A stretch of DNA of 64,000 nucleotides from Triticum aestivum (taxonomy: Eukaryota; Streptophyta; Magnoliopsida; Poales; Poaceae), in contig NC_057803.1 of NCBI RefSeq assembly GCF_018294505.1, forward strand, positions 686,077,363 through 686,141,362, given 5' to 3'. A model generated the notes under the pieces. The model saw only the letters and a program-made list of their open reading frames with translations. It was not told where the DNA came from and searched no databases. The stretch's first letter is position 1. Each line of letters opens with the position of its first letter. A program made the translations under genes and the position numbers. Below, piece after piece: positions 21,978 through 32,820 of this stretch.

Positions 21978-23430
21978 ATGGAGCGGGCGTCACCGCGGGC
22001 GGCGCCTCGGACGGCCTCCCCCGCCATGGAGCGGAGGGTTGGGGGTAGATTTTGGGCGCTGGCGGACGGCATCGATGGATCGGAAGGCGAGGTCAGTGAC
22101 TCGGACGGGGATGAGTCGCTGGCGGGATCCCCGACGCCGTCTGATGCGATCTGTAAAGCGTTCCAAGTGGGCTACGAGGAGCACGAGGTCGCCCTACTTG
22201 TCGATTTGGCGGTCCCGCGTGATGATCCGGCGCGATCGGGGCTGAAGGAGGAAGACAACATCGAGGTGGTGAGGCGCGTCGTTCATCGTCGTATGGCGGC
22301 GGCGGCGATCCGGTCATGGCGAGGTCCTCTTCCCAAGGTGAGTCTCCCGAAGCCTACTCTTTCTGATTTCTTTGAAGCGGGAGCGTGGAAAATTGTTCAG
22401 AGGAAGAAAAAGAAAGGCCCGGCGACGGTGGCGGTGATGCCGGCGCCGGCGACTGGCCGGCTGGCCAAGATCCGGCAGGCGCGGATCGAGCATTCGAAAA
22501 TTTTGGCTGGTGCAGCTGGGCCCGAAGATGTGACTTCGGCCCGGTCTGCGGAGGTGCTTTCGGCCAATCTTAGACCGGACCAGTGTGGGCCGGGGATAGC
22601 TGGGTATGAGGCCCAGGCTATCCCGGTTGCCACATCGGTGCTGGACGATGGCCTATGCATGGGTATGATCGAAGATCGATCACGCAATATCCCATCGCCG
22701 CCTCCTAGGGTTCGACATCGCCGTGGTGTTCCTGGTTTTGCTGTGTGCGGAGCTGGTCGAGCGCGCCGCATCCCTTCGCTTGCGTCCATGGCGGGTCGGG
22801 GAGGCGCTCCTCCCGCTGGACAGAAGGGGCTGGTCGTCACTGGGGCGGCGCCGGCCGGGCGTGGTGGGGCTGGTACGGCTCCTGTTGCTCAGAACGTTGC
22901 CGGGACGGCACCGGCCGGGCGTGGTCGGGGTGGTTCTGCTCCGGTTGCTCAGAAAGTCCCGGTCGCTGTCGGGGCCGCGCAGGCCGGCCATGGTGGAGGT
23001 GTTCTGCCAGGTTCGGCCAGGAGGGGCGGGCTCAGGCCCCCGGCGCCGACTGCGGCGTCCGTGGCTCAGCCGGCTGCGGGTCGTGGTGAGCCTCGGCCTC
23101 AGGCGCCGGGCGTGGCCGGTGTGGCTGCTGCTGGCCGGGGGGAGGGGGGGGGGGTGGCCCTTGGGGTTGTGCCGACGCCTACGGGTGGCCAGCCTCGGGC
23201 CGCGCCTCCGCCTCACTTTGTCGCGAGGCCACCTCAGAACCGGTCGGGACCGTCGCAGTCGAGGCAGAGGTCGAACAGTAGAGAGTCACATGATCCGCCC
23301 GAGGCCAGTGGGGGGACGATGGGTATGATGCGTATGATGATGGACAGCATCGTGGTTTCTCTTCCACGGGAGGAGGTCGTGGTTATGCCTGGCAGAGTGA
23401 TAGGTCTGCTGAGAGACCGTTTCTCCAGAA
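21978..23430 (+). pseudogene. Retroelement ORF1-like protein fragment
   Basis: An open frame begins at 21978 with an acidic N-terminal region (FWALADGIDGSEGEVSDSDG), followed by a conserved-looking block around EEHEVALLVDLAVPRDDPAR and VVRRVVHRRMAAAAIRSWRG. A long Gly/Ala/Pro/Arg-rich tract follows (about residues 260-430). Near 23310 the better frame becomes another one (GYDAYDDGQHRGF, then GYAWQSDRSAERPFLQK), and that frame has stops upstream, so the copy is damaged. I read it as the gag-like ORF1 of a retroelement, probably a LINE, from layout and context only. No zinc knuckle or RNA-binding domain is visible. It stops where an oppositely oriented LINE begins. Confidence 0.4.
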
Positions 23431-26400
23431 GATTAGTAAGACCATGCATCGCTGATTTTCATTCATTTGGCCAAGCGAGTTGAGGAGCCACTCCTTGCTT
23501 GAGTTCAGAAAAGATTTCAGCGCTGGAATTTGCCACAAAGTGGTCATCTGCTCATATAAGTCCCGTACAAATTGACACCTAATGAACGGGTGGAAGTTAT
23601 CTTCCTCCTCTATCCCACATACAAGACATATACTGCTCAACTCCAAACCAATTCTGTGTTTATTCTTCCAAGTAGGCAGTGAATCAATTGACAATCTCCA
23701 TGTGAAGTTTCGTACTGTTGGGGGGACGCTGCATTTCCATATATATTGCCAACACGAACGCCTACCATCCGGCGCCGAGCTAGAGGACACAGTTGTAGCC
23801 CTATTCGCCTCCTCAAACGCTAGATTATATGCCGACTTGACCGTAAACGTGCCACATTTCTCAGGACCCCATGCAATGACGTCGTCCCCAAGCCTAGGGG
23901 ATGCTCGAATTTTCAGGATTTCCTCCATGTCCGCAGGTAAGAAGGATCGCTGTAGCACCTCCAAGTTCCAGGATCCATTTTCATTTAGCAGCCCAGCAAC
24001 AAACCGAATACGACACCGACCTTGTTGCGATACTGGCTTGTAGGAGTATGGTCTCGGGATCCAGTTATCTCTCCACACCCGAATATTACGCCCGTTCCCA
24101 ACTCTCCATATCAGCCCTTTCTTCAAAAGATCAAGACCATGAGATATCGCAAGCCATGAAGAAGAGGCATTACCTGAAAATATTGTGTCCACCAAATTGC
24201 CAGAGGGGTAATATCTCGCTTTCAACACTTGCGCACACAAACTTTCAGGTTTCGTCAACAAACGCCACGCCTGCCGGGCTAGCAAAGCTTGATTGAACAT
24301 CCGGAAGTCCCAGAAACCAGCACCCCCTTTGCTTTTAGGCTGAAGCAAATGATCCCAGCCTCTCCAGTGGACCTTCCTCTTTCCTTTAGAACCCCAGTAG
24401 AAGTTCCTTACCATCCGTGTCAAGTCATCACACACAGAGAAGGGTAGCTTGAAAACCCCCATGATATACGTTGGCAATGCTTGAGCTACTTCTTTAATCA
24501 AGATCTCTCTTCCTGGTTGCGCCAAGAGGCCGTCACCCCATTGGATCAGACGCTTGGTAAGACTAGTTTGCAGATTCTGAAATTTCCCTTTTGACATACG
24601 CCCCTCGGGAGTTGGGAGGCCCAAATACTTTTCTTCAAACACCGTCGAAGTGACAGCCAAAACACCTCGCACTTGCTCTTGTACCGCCCCTGGACATGCA
24701 GCACCAAAAAATATCGAGCACTTATTGAAGTTCAAACTCTGCCCCGTAGCCCTCTCATACATGATCAAGGCCGCCTTAACATTTTCTGCTTGTTCACTAG
24801 AAGCCTCAAAGAACAGCAAAGTATCGTCAGCAAATAACAAATGTGAAATACCCGGTGCTCTTCTGCATACCTTCACTGGTGTAACACTGCCTGCTGAAAC
24901 CTTACTCTTTAAAATTGTCGATAACCCATCCGCAATGAACAGAAATAGGAATGGAGAAAGGGGGTCTCCTTGCCGAAGCCCACGCGACGGTGCAAATGAA
25001 TCCAAGAGGGTCCCGTTTAATTTAACACGATATCTCACCGATGTGACACACGTCATAATCCAGTCAATCCATCGCTGAGTGAAACCACGCTTTTGCATCA
25101 CCTGCTCCAAGAAAACCCAATCCACTCTATCATAAGCTTTTGACAGGTCCAGCTTATATGCACAAAAACTCTTCGTGGGATCTTTCTCCTGTTTGATATA
25201 ATGTAAACACTCGAAAGCCACAAGAGAATTATCCGTGATCATCCGACCTGGCACGAAGGCACTCTGTTCTGGAGAAACAAGAGTGTCTAGGAGGGGCCTA
25301 AGTCGATTCACCAAGCACTTCGAAATCACCTTGTAAATTACATTACAAAGACTGATGGGCCTATAATCAGAAATCTTTGCAGGGTTAGAGTTTTTAGGGA
25401 TCAACACAATGGATGTAGAGTTTACCCCTTCTGGCATGATTCCAGTATCAAAAAAGTCCTTAACCGCTGCAATCACATCATCTCTGACAATGCTCCAGTT
25501 CCGCTGAAAAAACATCGCGGGGAAACCATCTGGCCCTGGCGCTTTAAGTGGCCCTATTTGAAACGTTGTGTCAGATATCTCTTTATCAGAGAACGGCGCA
25601 CAAAGTTTAGCATTGTCCTCGTCAGTCACCATTTGCTCCAATAAATCAAGGACCGGGCCTGGTACAAGTGTTGCGTCCACTGAGAAAATCTCGTGAAAGT
25701 ATTTATTTGCAATCTCACTCATCGCTGCAAATTCTGAGTGCACCACACCAACACTATCAGTTAATTGTCTGATTTTGTTTTTCCGTGCCCTCCATACCGC
25801 CTTATTCTGGAAGAACTTTGTATTTCTATCCCCTTCTTTCAGCCATGAGATTCTCGATCTTTGCAGCCGCATCATCTCTTCTTGATAAAGCAACTCATTC
25901 ATTTTATCTGTCACCCTGTGAATATCCTGTTGATCCGCATTCATGTGCACAAGTTCCTCAAGCTGGGATCTGGATTTTGCAAGCTCCCTTGTAACATTAC
26001 CGAATTTCCTACCCCATCGACCGAGTGAGATCATTGTTTTTGATAGGGCATCACGCAGCTGGGCTAGGTTGCGTACACCCCCCACCGTGTCCCATGCCTC
26101 CTTGATCACCTCTGGCAATGTTCCATCAGACTCCCAGAACAGTTCATACCGCCTCGGTCTAGCACCCATCGGCCCTTGGTCGGCCGATGCTTTGAGCAAT
26201 AACATTATATGGTCTGAACATGGTGAAGGAATATGTGAAACAACAGAGAAAGCAAACAGGTTCCTTCACATGTTTGTAGCTACCGCTCGATCCAGTCGAA
26301 CCCGTACATTATTTGCAGCAGCTCATTTATTGTCGTAGGTAAAAGGTACCCCTACGAAACCGAGATCCACCAAACCACATACCTCCAAACAGTCCCGGAA

Positions 26401-26883
26401 AGCAACCATTTGAGTTTCAGCTCTCGGGGTCGCCGACATATGTTCAAAGTCCCACATAGCCTCATTAAAATCTCCCACTACTAACCACGGTAAGTCACTC
26501 GTGGTTTTCAGGTTCTGCAGCTTTTCCCACATAATATGTCTATTCTCAACCCTCGGCTCTCCATATACACAAGTGATCCTCCATTTTTCTGCGTTTTGGT
26601 CTACCTGCACCTGAGCATCAATATAACGATCGGTTTTGTCAAGGATCTCCACCACATACGACTCATGCCAATACAGAGCCAACCCACCACTCATGCCTGC
26701 ACTATCCACACCACAAAACCCCTTCAGGCCGAGACGACCATGAATCCTCCTCATCTTTTCCCCCTTTTGCCTAGTTTCACATAGAAAAACCAAATTGGGG
26801 GAATGCGACTGGCAAATAGTCGCGAGCTCACGAACTGTCCAGGAATTCCCCCCTCCCCGGCAGTTCCAGCTGAGTAGACTCAT
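23419..26883 (-). pseudogene. LINE ORF2: endonuclease and reverse transcriptase
   Basis: One frame from ATG at 26883. Residues 1-186 form an APE-like endonuclease (LLSWNCRGGG, VGDFNEAMW). The reverse transcriptase follows, with APGPDGFP near 448, YRPISLCNVIYK near 507, the RQGDPLSPFLF motif near 637 and the catalytic FADD near 684-687. The zf-RVT cysteine/histidine region comes near the end (WKCSVPPTVRNFTWRL, CLVCGIEEEDNFH). Two TGA codons interrupt it, at 26323-26325 (after YDNK) and 26266-26268 (before RNLFAF). Both fit a CGA or TGG codon changed by C-to-T or G-to-A mutation. The frame is otherwise open. It loses LINE identity after IFWRN, at the junction near 23419-23433. The enzyme would nick target DNA and reverse-transcribe LINE RNA; this copy cannot. 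Confidence 0.85.
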
Positions 26884-27885
26884 TGGGCTCGGCGGTCCTC
26901 CAGCACGGAGGCCGCCTCATCAGACATTATTGAATCAACTCCATCAACCTCTCCTCCCTGCTTCCTCCTTTTTACTATCGGCACCTTCCCTGGTGTTGCA
27001 TTGCTTACACCACCACAAGCTGAAGTATCCGCAGCTACTGCATATTCTAGCTGCAAAACTGTATTTGAGACTTTGCCTACCAGGTTTGGGACCTCCTGGC
27101 CTCTCACATTAATAGACCCATCAACATTTATCAATCTTTTCTTGATATTCTTTCCATCCTCGCCCAACACCGGATTGTCAATGGGTGCCGCTTGCCCCAC
27201 GCTGCCTTGCCCGCTTACTGGTGCCTGCCCACGGCCACCTCTACCACCGCCTCCACCACCATCTCCTCTCCCGCCTCTCCCTCTTGCACCCATAGATCCA
27301 CCTCCTCTCCCTGAACCCATCCAGCTCCCTCCTCTATCGCCTCCACCTGCCCCAGATAGTTCATTAGTCCAGTGTAGCCAATCTCCCCACTCGCACGAAG
27401 CAGGTTCATGTATGCCATCACCACATTCTTCCACTACATGCCCCATACGTCCACAGAAAAACAAAAATCTGGGAGCTTCTCATATCTAACTGGATACTTC
27501 TTCCTCTCTTTCAATGTGATTGGCACAAATCTCACCAAAGGTTCATCCACGTTCACGAAAACTCTTACTCGAAGATGACTAGAAGGGTTAATCCTTCCTT
27601 CATTAACAACCACTTAAAGGGAGGCTTTCCCACCTTCTTTGCCACCTTCTCCGACAGCTCTTTCTTCCGTGTGAGGCCGTCCGGGAGGCCTTTAATACGT
27701 GCCCATAGCGGATACATGTCCAGTGCATACTCCGCCACATCGGTGAATCCATCATATTCAACAAGAACCATTGGATCCCTTCGAAACTGCCAAGGACCTC
27801 CCTCCATTACCCTCTTCCAGTCTCCAAAGCAGTGGCATTGAGCCAAGAACAGATTCGGCCCCTTGATGTTGAACGTGACTCCACT
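26880..27885 (-). pseudogene. LINE ORF1: DUF4283-like and zinc knuckle
   Basis: The upstream part (about 27885-27470) encodes a DUF4283-like nucleic-acid-binding region (PLWARIKGLPDGLTRKKEL). The downstream part encodes a CCHC knuckle (CGRMGHVVEEC), then Gly-rich and basic tracts, ending with TGA at 26880-26882. The two parts lie in different frames: near 27457-27461 a T run has five T where six would keep the frame through the first knuckle cysteines. Another frame break is likely between about 27565 and 27540. The stop overlaps the ORF2 start as ATGA, a common arrangement in LINEs for coupled translation. The protein would coat LINE RNA. Confidence 0.65.
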
Positions 27886-28124
27886 AATTCGAAAGGAAAA
27901 TGAAAAAGAAAACTACCACACAAAAGCTCATTGTGGCTTCACTAATTCTCAAACCTCAACTTTTACTAAATTGAACAAATCGATTACACACTTTCAAGAA
28001 TCATAATTCGCACATGTTGAACGGATCGCAAACGTACTATCGTTCGCGATCGATGTTCAACAGTTCAAGTAGCTATCCTTAGAAAAACGTTAAAAAAACA
28101 GTTCAAGTGGCTGTTACAATCATA

Positions 28125-29998
28125 TTAGTTGTTCCTTTGGACGACCTGGAGCTTGACACCGTTCTTGAAGTTGGTGACGATGGAGAACTGCAGCTGCAGC
28201 GGGGACTCCATTCCGGGCGAGTGCCTGAAGACGTAGCGGCGGTAGAGGTGGATGACAGTGAGCTTGAGCTGCTGGAACGCGAACTTCTGCCCCGGGCACG
28301 CCCGCGGGCCGATGCCGAAGGGGATGTATGCGTAGGGGTGCCTGCGTTTGCACTCCTCGCTCTCCGGGTCGAAGCGCTCCGGCCGGAAAGCTTCGGGCTC
28401 CGGGAACTGCTTCGGGTCCCTCCCCAGCACCGCCGTCGCCAGCCACACCCACGTCCCCTTGGGCAGGAAATAGCCTCCGATCTCGACGTCAGCGGTCGCC
28501 TCCCTCGAGACCACCGGGGAGCCGGGAAAGTATCGCATCGTCTCCTTCAGCACCTGCTCCAGGTAGGGGAACCTGGTGCGGAGGTCGTCGGCGTCGGGCA
28601 CCACGTCCTTGGGCCCGAACGCGTCGATCTCCTGGAGCAGCTTCTCCTCCACCTCCCGGTGCGCCGACACGAGGTAGACCAGGCTCGACAGCGTGAAGGA
28701 CATGGTGCCGGAGCCCGCGAGCAGGTGCTCGTAGGTGAGCGCGCTGACGTAGTCCGGCGTGAAGAGCTTCCTCATGGCGTCGCTGGTGTCGATGCCGTTG
28801 AGGAGCACGGAGAGGAAGTTCTTCTGGCCCCGGTCGGCCTGCGCCGCCCGCTCCGCCACGATGGCGTCGAGCTCCCCGCTGAGCGCCGCGTTGGTCTCGT
28901 CCATCCGCCGGTCCATGGAGCCCGGCACGCGCAGCATCATCTGCCGCAGCGGCCTCTGAAGCGCCGGCAGGAAGGTGCCGACGAGCATGGACAGCGAGCC
29001 GGACAGGTCCATCTTGAGGGACGTGGTGGCGTACAGGTGCTTCTGGATGAAGTCGCGGGGCGCGTCATGGATGATCTTCTCGTTCTCGGCGTCGTCGGCG
29101 TCCTTGGTGAGGCCGAAGTCGACGCCGAATGCGGCCTGGCCGATGACGTCGTTGAAGAGCCTGATGGAGAGGTCGGAGAAGGTGATCTCCTCGCCGGGGC
29201 AGAACAGGCTGCCCGCCCGCTCGATGTAGGGCTGGATGGCCGGAATGAGGCTCGCCAGGTGCGACGGCTGGTAGATGGAGATGATCACGTTCCGCATCGC
29301 CTGCCATGTCAAGCCCCTGCACATACACGCGGTTAATTTATTAATGGGTGTGGCTAGGTCTGAGTCGACTAAGATTTAATCAAGTCTCAATCAAATGACA
29401 TAACATGCAAAAAAGAGTAAGGCTCAAAGAAAAAACTGAAAAAAATCTCAATGTAAGATCTAATAGGATCGACTGAGACTTCGTTAATTATCAGTCGATT
29501 GAGACTTCGTTAATTATCAGTCGACTGAGACTTAGCAAGACTGTTTATTTACCATCACGTAACATAGACCAGGTGTGTTAATCTGTAGTATACGTACTTG
29601 GTGAAGAGGAGGCTCTTGTAGTGGATGGGCGAGCTAGCGATGGTGACCGGGACGCTCCTGTCGACGATGTTCTTGAACTTCTTGATGCCGGCCTCCCTGC
29701 ACAGCTCCGGGTCGGCGATCACCACCAGCGGCTGCCTGCCCATGTAGAACCTGTAAATGGGCCCGTACTTCTTTGCGAGGACGCCGAACGCCTGCGAGCC
29801 ATGCTTGTCCAGCAGCGGCAGGTGGCCGACGAGGCCGTATGCGAGCGGGCCGGGGACCCTGCGCAGGCGCCACGACGGCGCGTAGAAGTACACGGCGAAC
29901 GCTCCGGCGGCCATGGCCACCACCGTGAACAGCATCGCCGGGAACGACGGTGGCGAAACCACTTGGCTCCACAGTAGTGCTGCTCCCGCCCCCTCCAT
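28125..29998 (-). CDS. MAX1-like: CYP711A (MAX1-type) cytochrome P450
   Basis: Exon 1 is 29598-29998 and exon 2 is 28125-29316, joined in phase across one 281-base intron (donor AA|GTACGTA, acceptor TGTGCAG|GG), giving 530 residues. The order is an N-terminal membrane anchor (about 20-42), the proline hinge RRVPGPLAYGLVGHLPL, the I-helix HLLAGSGTMSFTLSS, ExxR at about 392-395 (KETMR), FRPERF near 445, and the heme loop FGIGPRACPG with Cys 474. Stretches such as CREAGIKKFKN, IGQAAFGVDFGLT and KMDLSGSLSML match the CYP711A family, whose Arabidopsis member is MAX1 (about 520 residues). These ER enzymes oxidise carlactone toward carlactonoic acid and, in grasses, strigolactones such as 4-deoxyorobanchol or orobanchol. 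Which reaction this copy performs cannot be read from sequence alone. A TATA box lies about 110 bases upstream of the start. The gene looks intact and GC-rich, as many grass genes are. Confidence 0.93.
29471..29535. repeat. 26-base tandem repeat in P450 intron
   Basis: Two full units (29471-29496 and 29497-29522) and a partial third, differing by one base. Each unit starts GACTGA or GATTGA and ends TCAGTC, so its ends are inverted copies of each other. Related words (GAGTCGACTAAGA, AAGTCTCAATC) lie nearby at about 29363-29395. Confidence 0.8.
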
Positions 29999-30107
29999 TG
30001 TTGAGTTGCTTACCTAAGCTTGGTGAGTCTTATCCGGCCGTGGCCTCTTTCTTGGTTGGAGACAAATGGATGAAAAAGATGTGCTGGATCGCGTGGCCAT
30101 GGGAGCA

Positions 30108-30115
30108 CTTATATA
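30108..30115 (-). promoter_or_regulatory. TATA box of the P450 gene
   Basis: TATATAAG on the minus strand, 110 bases upstream of the ATG at 29998. Position and sequence fit a plant core promoter. No start-site data are available. Confidence 0.6.
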
Positions 30116-30369
30116 CACATACGGCGTAGTAAGTTGTGTGATTATTTTCTTTCCTTTATGATTGCCAAATTGGACTTTTCTCTTTGGGAGCATTCAGCCG
30201 ATAAATGGCAATTTCGGGGAAAGAAACGCATGAAATTTTCCATGATCAGCTGCACGTGGCCGTAGAATAGAGAGAGAGCGATGCTCAAGTCATCGGGCCC
30301 TACGAATGCGGTCGTAACACGTCGTGACTCGTCAGTAAAGAGTGTTTTTTTTCTTTTATTCTATCATGC

Positions 30370-30517
30370 ATGTGAGATTCGTCTGTCACATTTTTTGGTT
30401 TCTGGAAGCTTGTCTTGTTTAAGATCATTACGGAATGTCGAGTTGGTTTTATGTTTCAAGGTGTATCATCATATCTCGTTGTGTATTAGCAAATCTGCTG
30501 TGAAAGAAATGCACTAT
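30370..30517. repeat. Sequence repeated at 53198-53345, left part
   Basis: About 150 bases, from TGTGAGATTC to GAAAGAAATGCACTAT, match 53198-53345 closely. The match continues after the GC-rich element with GTTGGTATACG at about 31763. The same sequence is therefore present twice in the window, interrupted here and continuous there. Confidence 0.8.
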
Positions 30518-31757
30518 TAGAGCATCTCCATTGGGCCCTTCAAGACGCCCCCCAAGCCATTTTTCGAACGCTGACGGGCAAAAAATGCCTCACTCATACA
30601 CCCAAGTCTTTATTTTTTACCAGATTTGAAAAAAATATAGCTCCGACGATCTCAGGCCACACCCAGCTCATCGGGAGGCACTTGGGGCCGCCGGTATTAC
30701 TTTTTGCATGGCTAAACCCACGGGCCAGCCTCTCCCCCCTCCTCCCCCCTCCTTTCTCTGCAAGGCCACCGCATGCAAAACTATCTCTCCTCTTTCTCCC
30801 TCCTGCTGCATCCTGCTCCTCGCTCTGGCTAGAGCTTGCCGCCCCGCCTCCTCCGCCCCGCCCCGCCTCCTACACCCCGCCCCGCCTCCTCCCCGTGCTC
30901 GCTGGCCGCCCCGCCTCCTCCTCCGCCACGCCCCGCCTCCTCCTCCGCCACACCCCGCCCTGCCTCCTCCTCGCGCTCGCTGGCCACCCCAAGCTTGCCG
31001 CCCCGCCTCCTCCCAACGCCCGCCCCCTCGAGGCACTTGGGGACCGCGCGGGCGCGGGGGCCGCCGCCGTCGTGGCGTCCACCTGCGTGGAGCGCGCGTT
31101 GGTGCCGGCGGGGCTGGAGCTCGTCGTGCGTGGGCGGGACGGGCTGGCCAGGCCGGAGTGGGCGCTGGTCGGAGCTGGCGAGGCGGGGCCGTGGCTGGAG
31201 CGGGCAAGGCCAGGGCGGAGAAGGAGCGCGCGGTGGCCGGGCGGAGCGGCGCGGGCACAGTTGCTGGTCGCGGCGGGGCCGCCGGTGCCGTAGGAAGGCC
31301 AAGGACGATGCTATGGCCAGGGAGATGCTCGCGATGCTCGGACAGCGGCACGCTCGTTGAGAACAAGCCCATCATCGGCGTCTCCGGGGCCGCACCCTTC
31401 CTCGCGCGCGCGTTCGAGGCCGCGGCCAGTGAGCAGGTCCGGCACGAGCGATGGCGCCAGCCCAGCGTGCATCCTCGGCATCCTCAGCCGCCTGCTGCTC
31501 CTCTCGCGCGGCCGCACCGTCTACGCCAGCGCGCCCGCCGGCCTCAAGCCCTTCTTTGCGAAGTCCGGCGCGTGTCCATGGTCATGGTCAAGCACACGCG
31601 CTTGGGCGATTCGCGTGATGATGGTGGCAGGGGTACGTGCATGGGGGGGGCAACGAGGGGACATTTTTTCACCCCCAGACTAAATGTTTCACCGACAGCC
31701 CCTCAAGCGGCGAAAAAAATGCCTCCTGGGGGGCTCAATGGCTGGAGATGCTCTTAT
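30518..31757. mobile_element. GC-rich DNA element with inverted ends
   Basis: The ends are AGAGCATCTCCA (from 30519) and its complement TGGAGATGCTCT (ending 31754). Next inside come related GGGCCC/GGGGCTC words and inverted AAAAAATG runs. The direct repeat ACTAT flanks it (30513-30517 and 31758-31762). A related sequence without the insert sits at 53.2 kb. The interior is very GC-rich with long proline/arginine low-complexity frames on both strands, which I do not count as genes. One stretch looks like part of an ABCG transporter (listed separately). The ends fit a non-autonomous cut-and-paste element; the superfamily is not certain. Confidence 0.6.
31460..31575 (+). pseudogene. Possible captured ABCG transporter fragment
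   Basis: One frame reads ACILGILSRLLLLSRGRTVY and then ASAPAGLKPFFAK. This resembles the end of the nucleotide-binding domain of plant ABCG half-transporters, where the region after the H-loop reads like ILDRLLLLSRGRTVY followed by a P-x-x-L-x-x-FF stretch. Walker A, the signature and Walker B are not found beside it. It lies inside a GC-rich DNA element, so it may be a captured gene piece. The match is short and made from memory of the family pattern. Confidence 0.4.
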
Positions 31758-32820
31758 ACTATGTTGGTATACGGTGCCAGTGGCAGAGCTTGAAAGAAAT
31801 CTTAGGCACTTCTGCTTCAGTACATGTCCATACTATTCTTTATACGTTTTGTGAGGGAGGGGGGTGTACCGAAGCGGGACTCAATCTTAAGAGGGGTGAA
31901 GCTACAACTTTTTTTTCATGCCAAATCGTAGGACTGCCTCAAATTGTAAGGATTGAATCAATTATATGCGAAGTGTCGATCTTGAGTAGTATCATAAAAT
32001 TTGTAGTTCTTCAAAAGGGACTGCATAAGACTTAGCTTCAAGACTGCTCGCCGCACATCACCGCTTTGATTAGGTGGATATTGCCAAATATGTGTACACA
32101 ATGCTGGATGCCGTTCTAAAATCTTTTGTTTGTTTGAAATTTTGTTCCAAGAATTTGATCCCTGTCTGAGTTTGATGCCATTGTTCTTTATGAGTTTGAT
32201 GTTCAAACTAGAGCAACAAGAGAGTTGACCGACCATTCGGTCAATGTTAGTTCATTAACTTCACATTCACCTCTATTTCTTTTATATAAAATGAATCGGT
32301 TGTACTCCTATTCCCACCATCGCTAGCTTGGGTTCTTTATTAGGCTGTAAACAACAAATTTATTTAGTCCGAAATATCTGACCTAATTAGAACACTCCCC
32401 CACCAATTAAGATGCAGCAGGAAACTATTATTAATCGATTGCTTAAAATTACCGACTGAAAAAGGTGAGCAGACTGCTGCTCATTGGCTCACCTCGCGGA
32501 GTGCCAGGGGACGTTTGATTTGCTAGCTCACCTAGCTTAGCTGGGCAAGGTTTATGTAGCCCGCCACGGCTAGACTTGTCAAAAGCAAGCCTGACTGTTT
32601 GGAAGAGAAGCAAATTAAGTGTTAACTGTCCAAAGTGCCCACGATCTCTTCTCTTGCCCGTGCGGGAGAGCCGAATTGGCTTGCCTCCATCAGCAAGTTT
32701 TTTGTGACAGTTGCAGGCTAGATTGCCCTTAAAAGTTAGCTCAATTTACCTTATCAAATGGCTATCCTTGCCTAGCAAGGCTAGGAAGATAGGGCTCGCC
32801 TAGGATCCAAACGCACTGCC
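31758..32820. other. No gene seen
   Basis: Mostly AT-rich, with short frames only. The right part of the repeated flank occupies the first 30 bases or so. A stretch near 32480-32760 repeats words such as GCTCACCT and GCAAG without clear structure. Confidence 0.35.

Larger units (their letters stand above)
23419..27890 (-). mobile_element. 5'-truncated LINE, minus strand
   Basis: Read on the minus strand the order is ORF1 (DUF4283-like domain, zinc knuckle), endonuclease, reverse transcriptase and zf-RVT, as in plant L1-type LINEs. The upstream end near 27890 falls inside ORF1 and there is no start region, so the copy is 5'-truncated. The downstream end near 23419-23433 falls just after the zf-RVT region, with no RNase H domain, 3' untranslated region or poly-A. 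Confidence 0.8.

Noticed and set aside
21978..27890. Twin-priming 5' inversion of one LINE
   Set aside because: Twin priming gives an antisense part followed by a sense part with poly-A. Here sense is followed by antisense from either strand, and there is no poly-A.
28107..29336. Plus-strand open frame of 409 codons
   Set aside because: It is the antisense of P450 exon 2. High GC removes stops from the opposite strand, and its protein has no family features.
30668..31793. Long proline- and arginine-rich frames on both strands
   Set aside because: They occur in all frames of a GC-rich repeat, are low-complexity, and have no domain apart from the short ABCG-like stretch in one frame.
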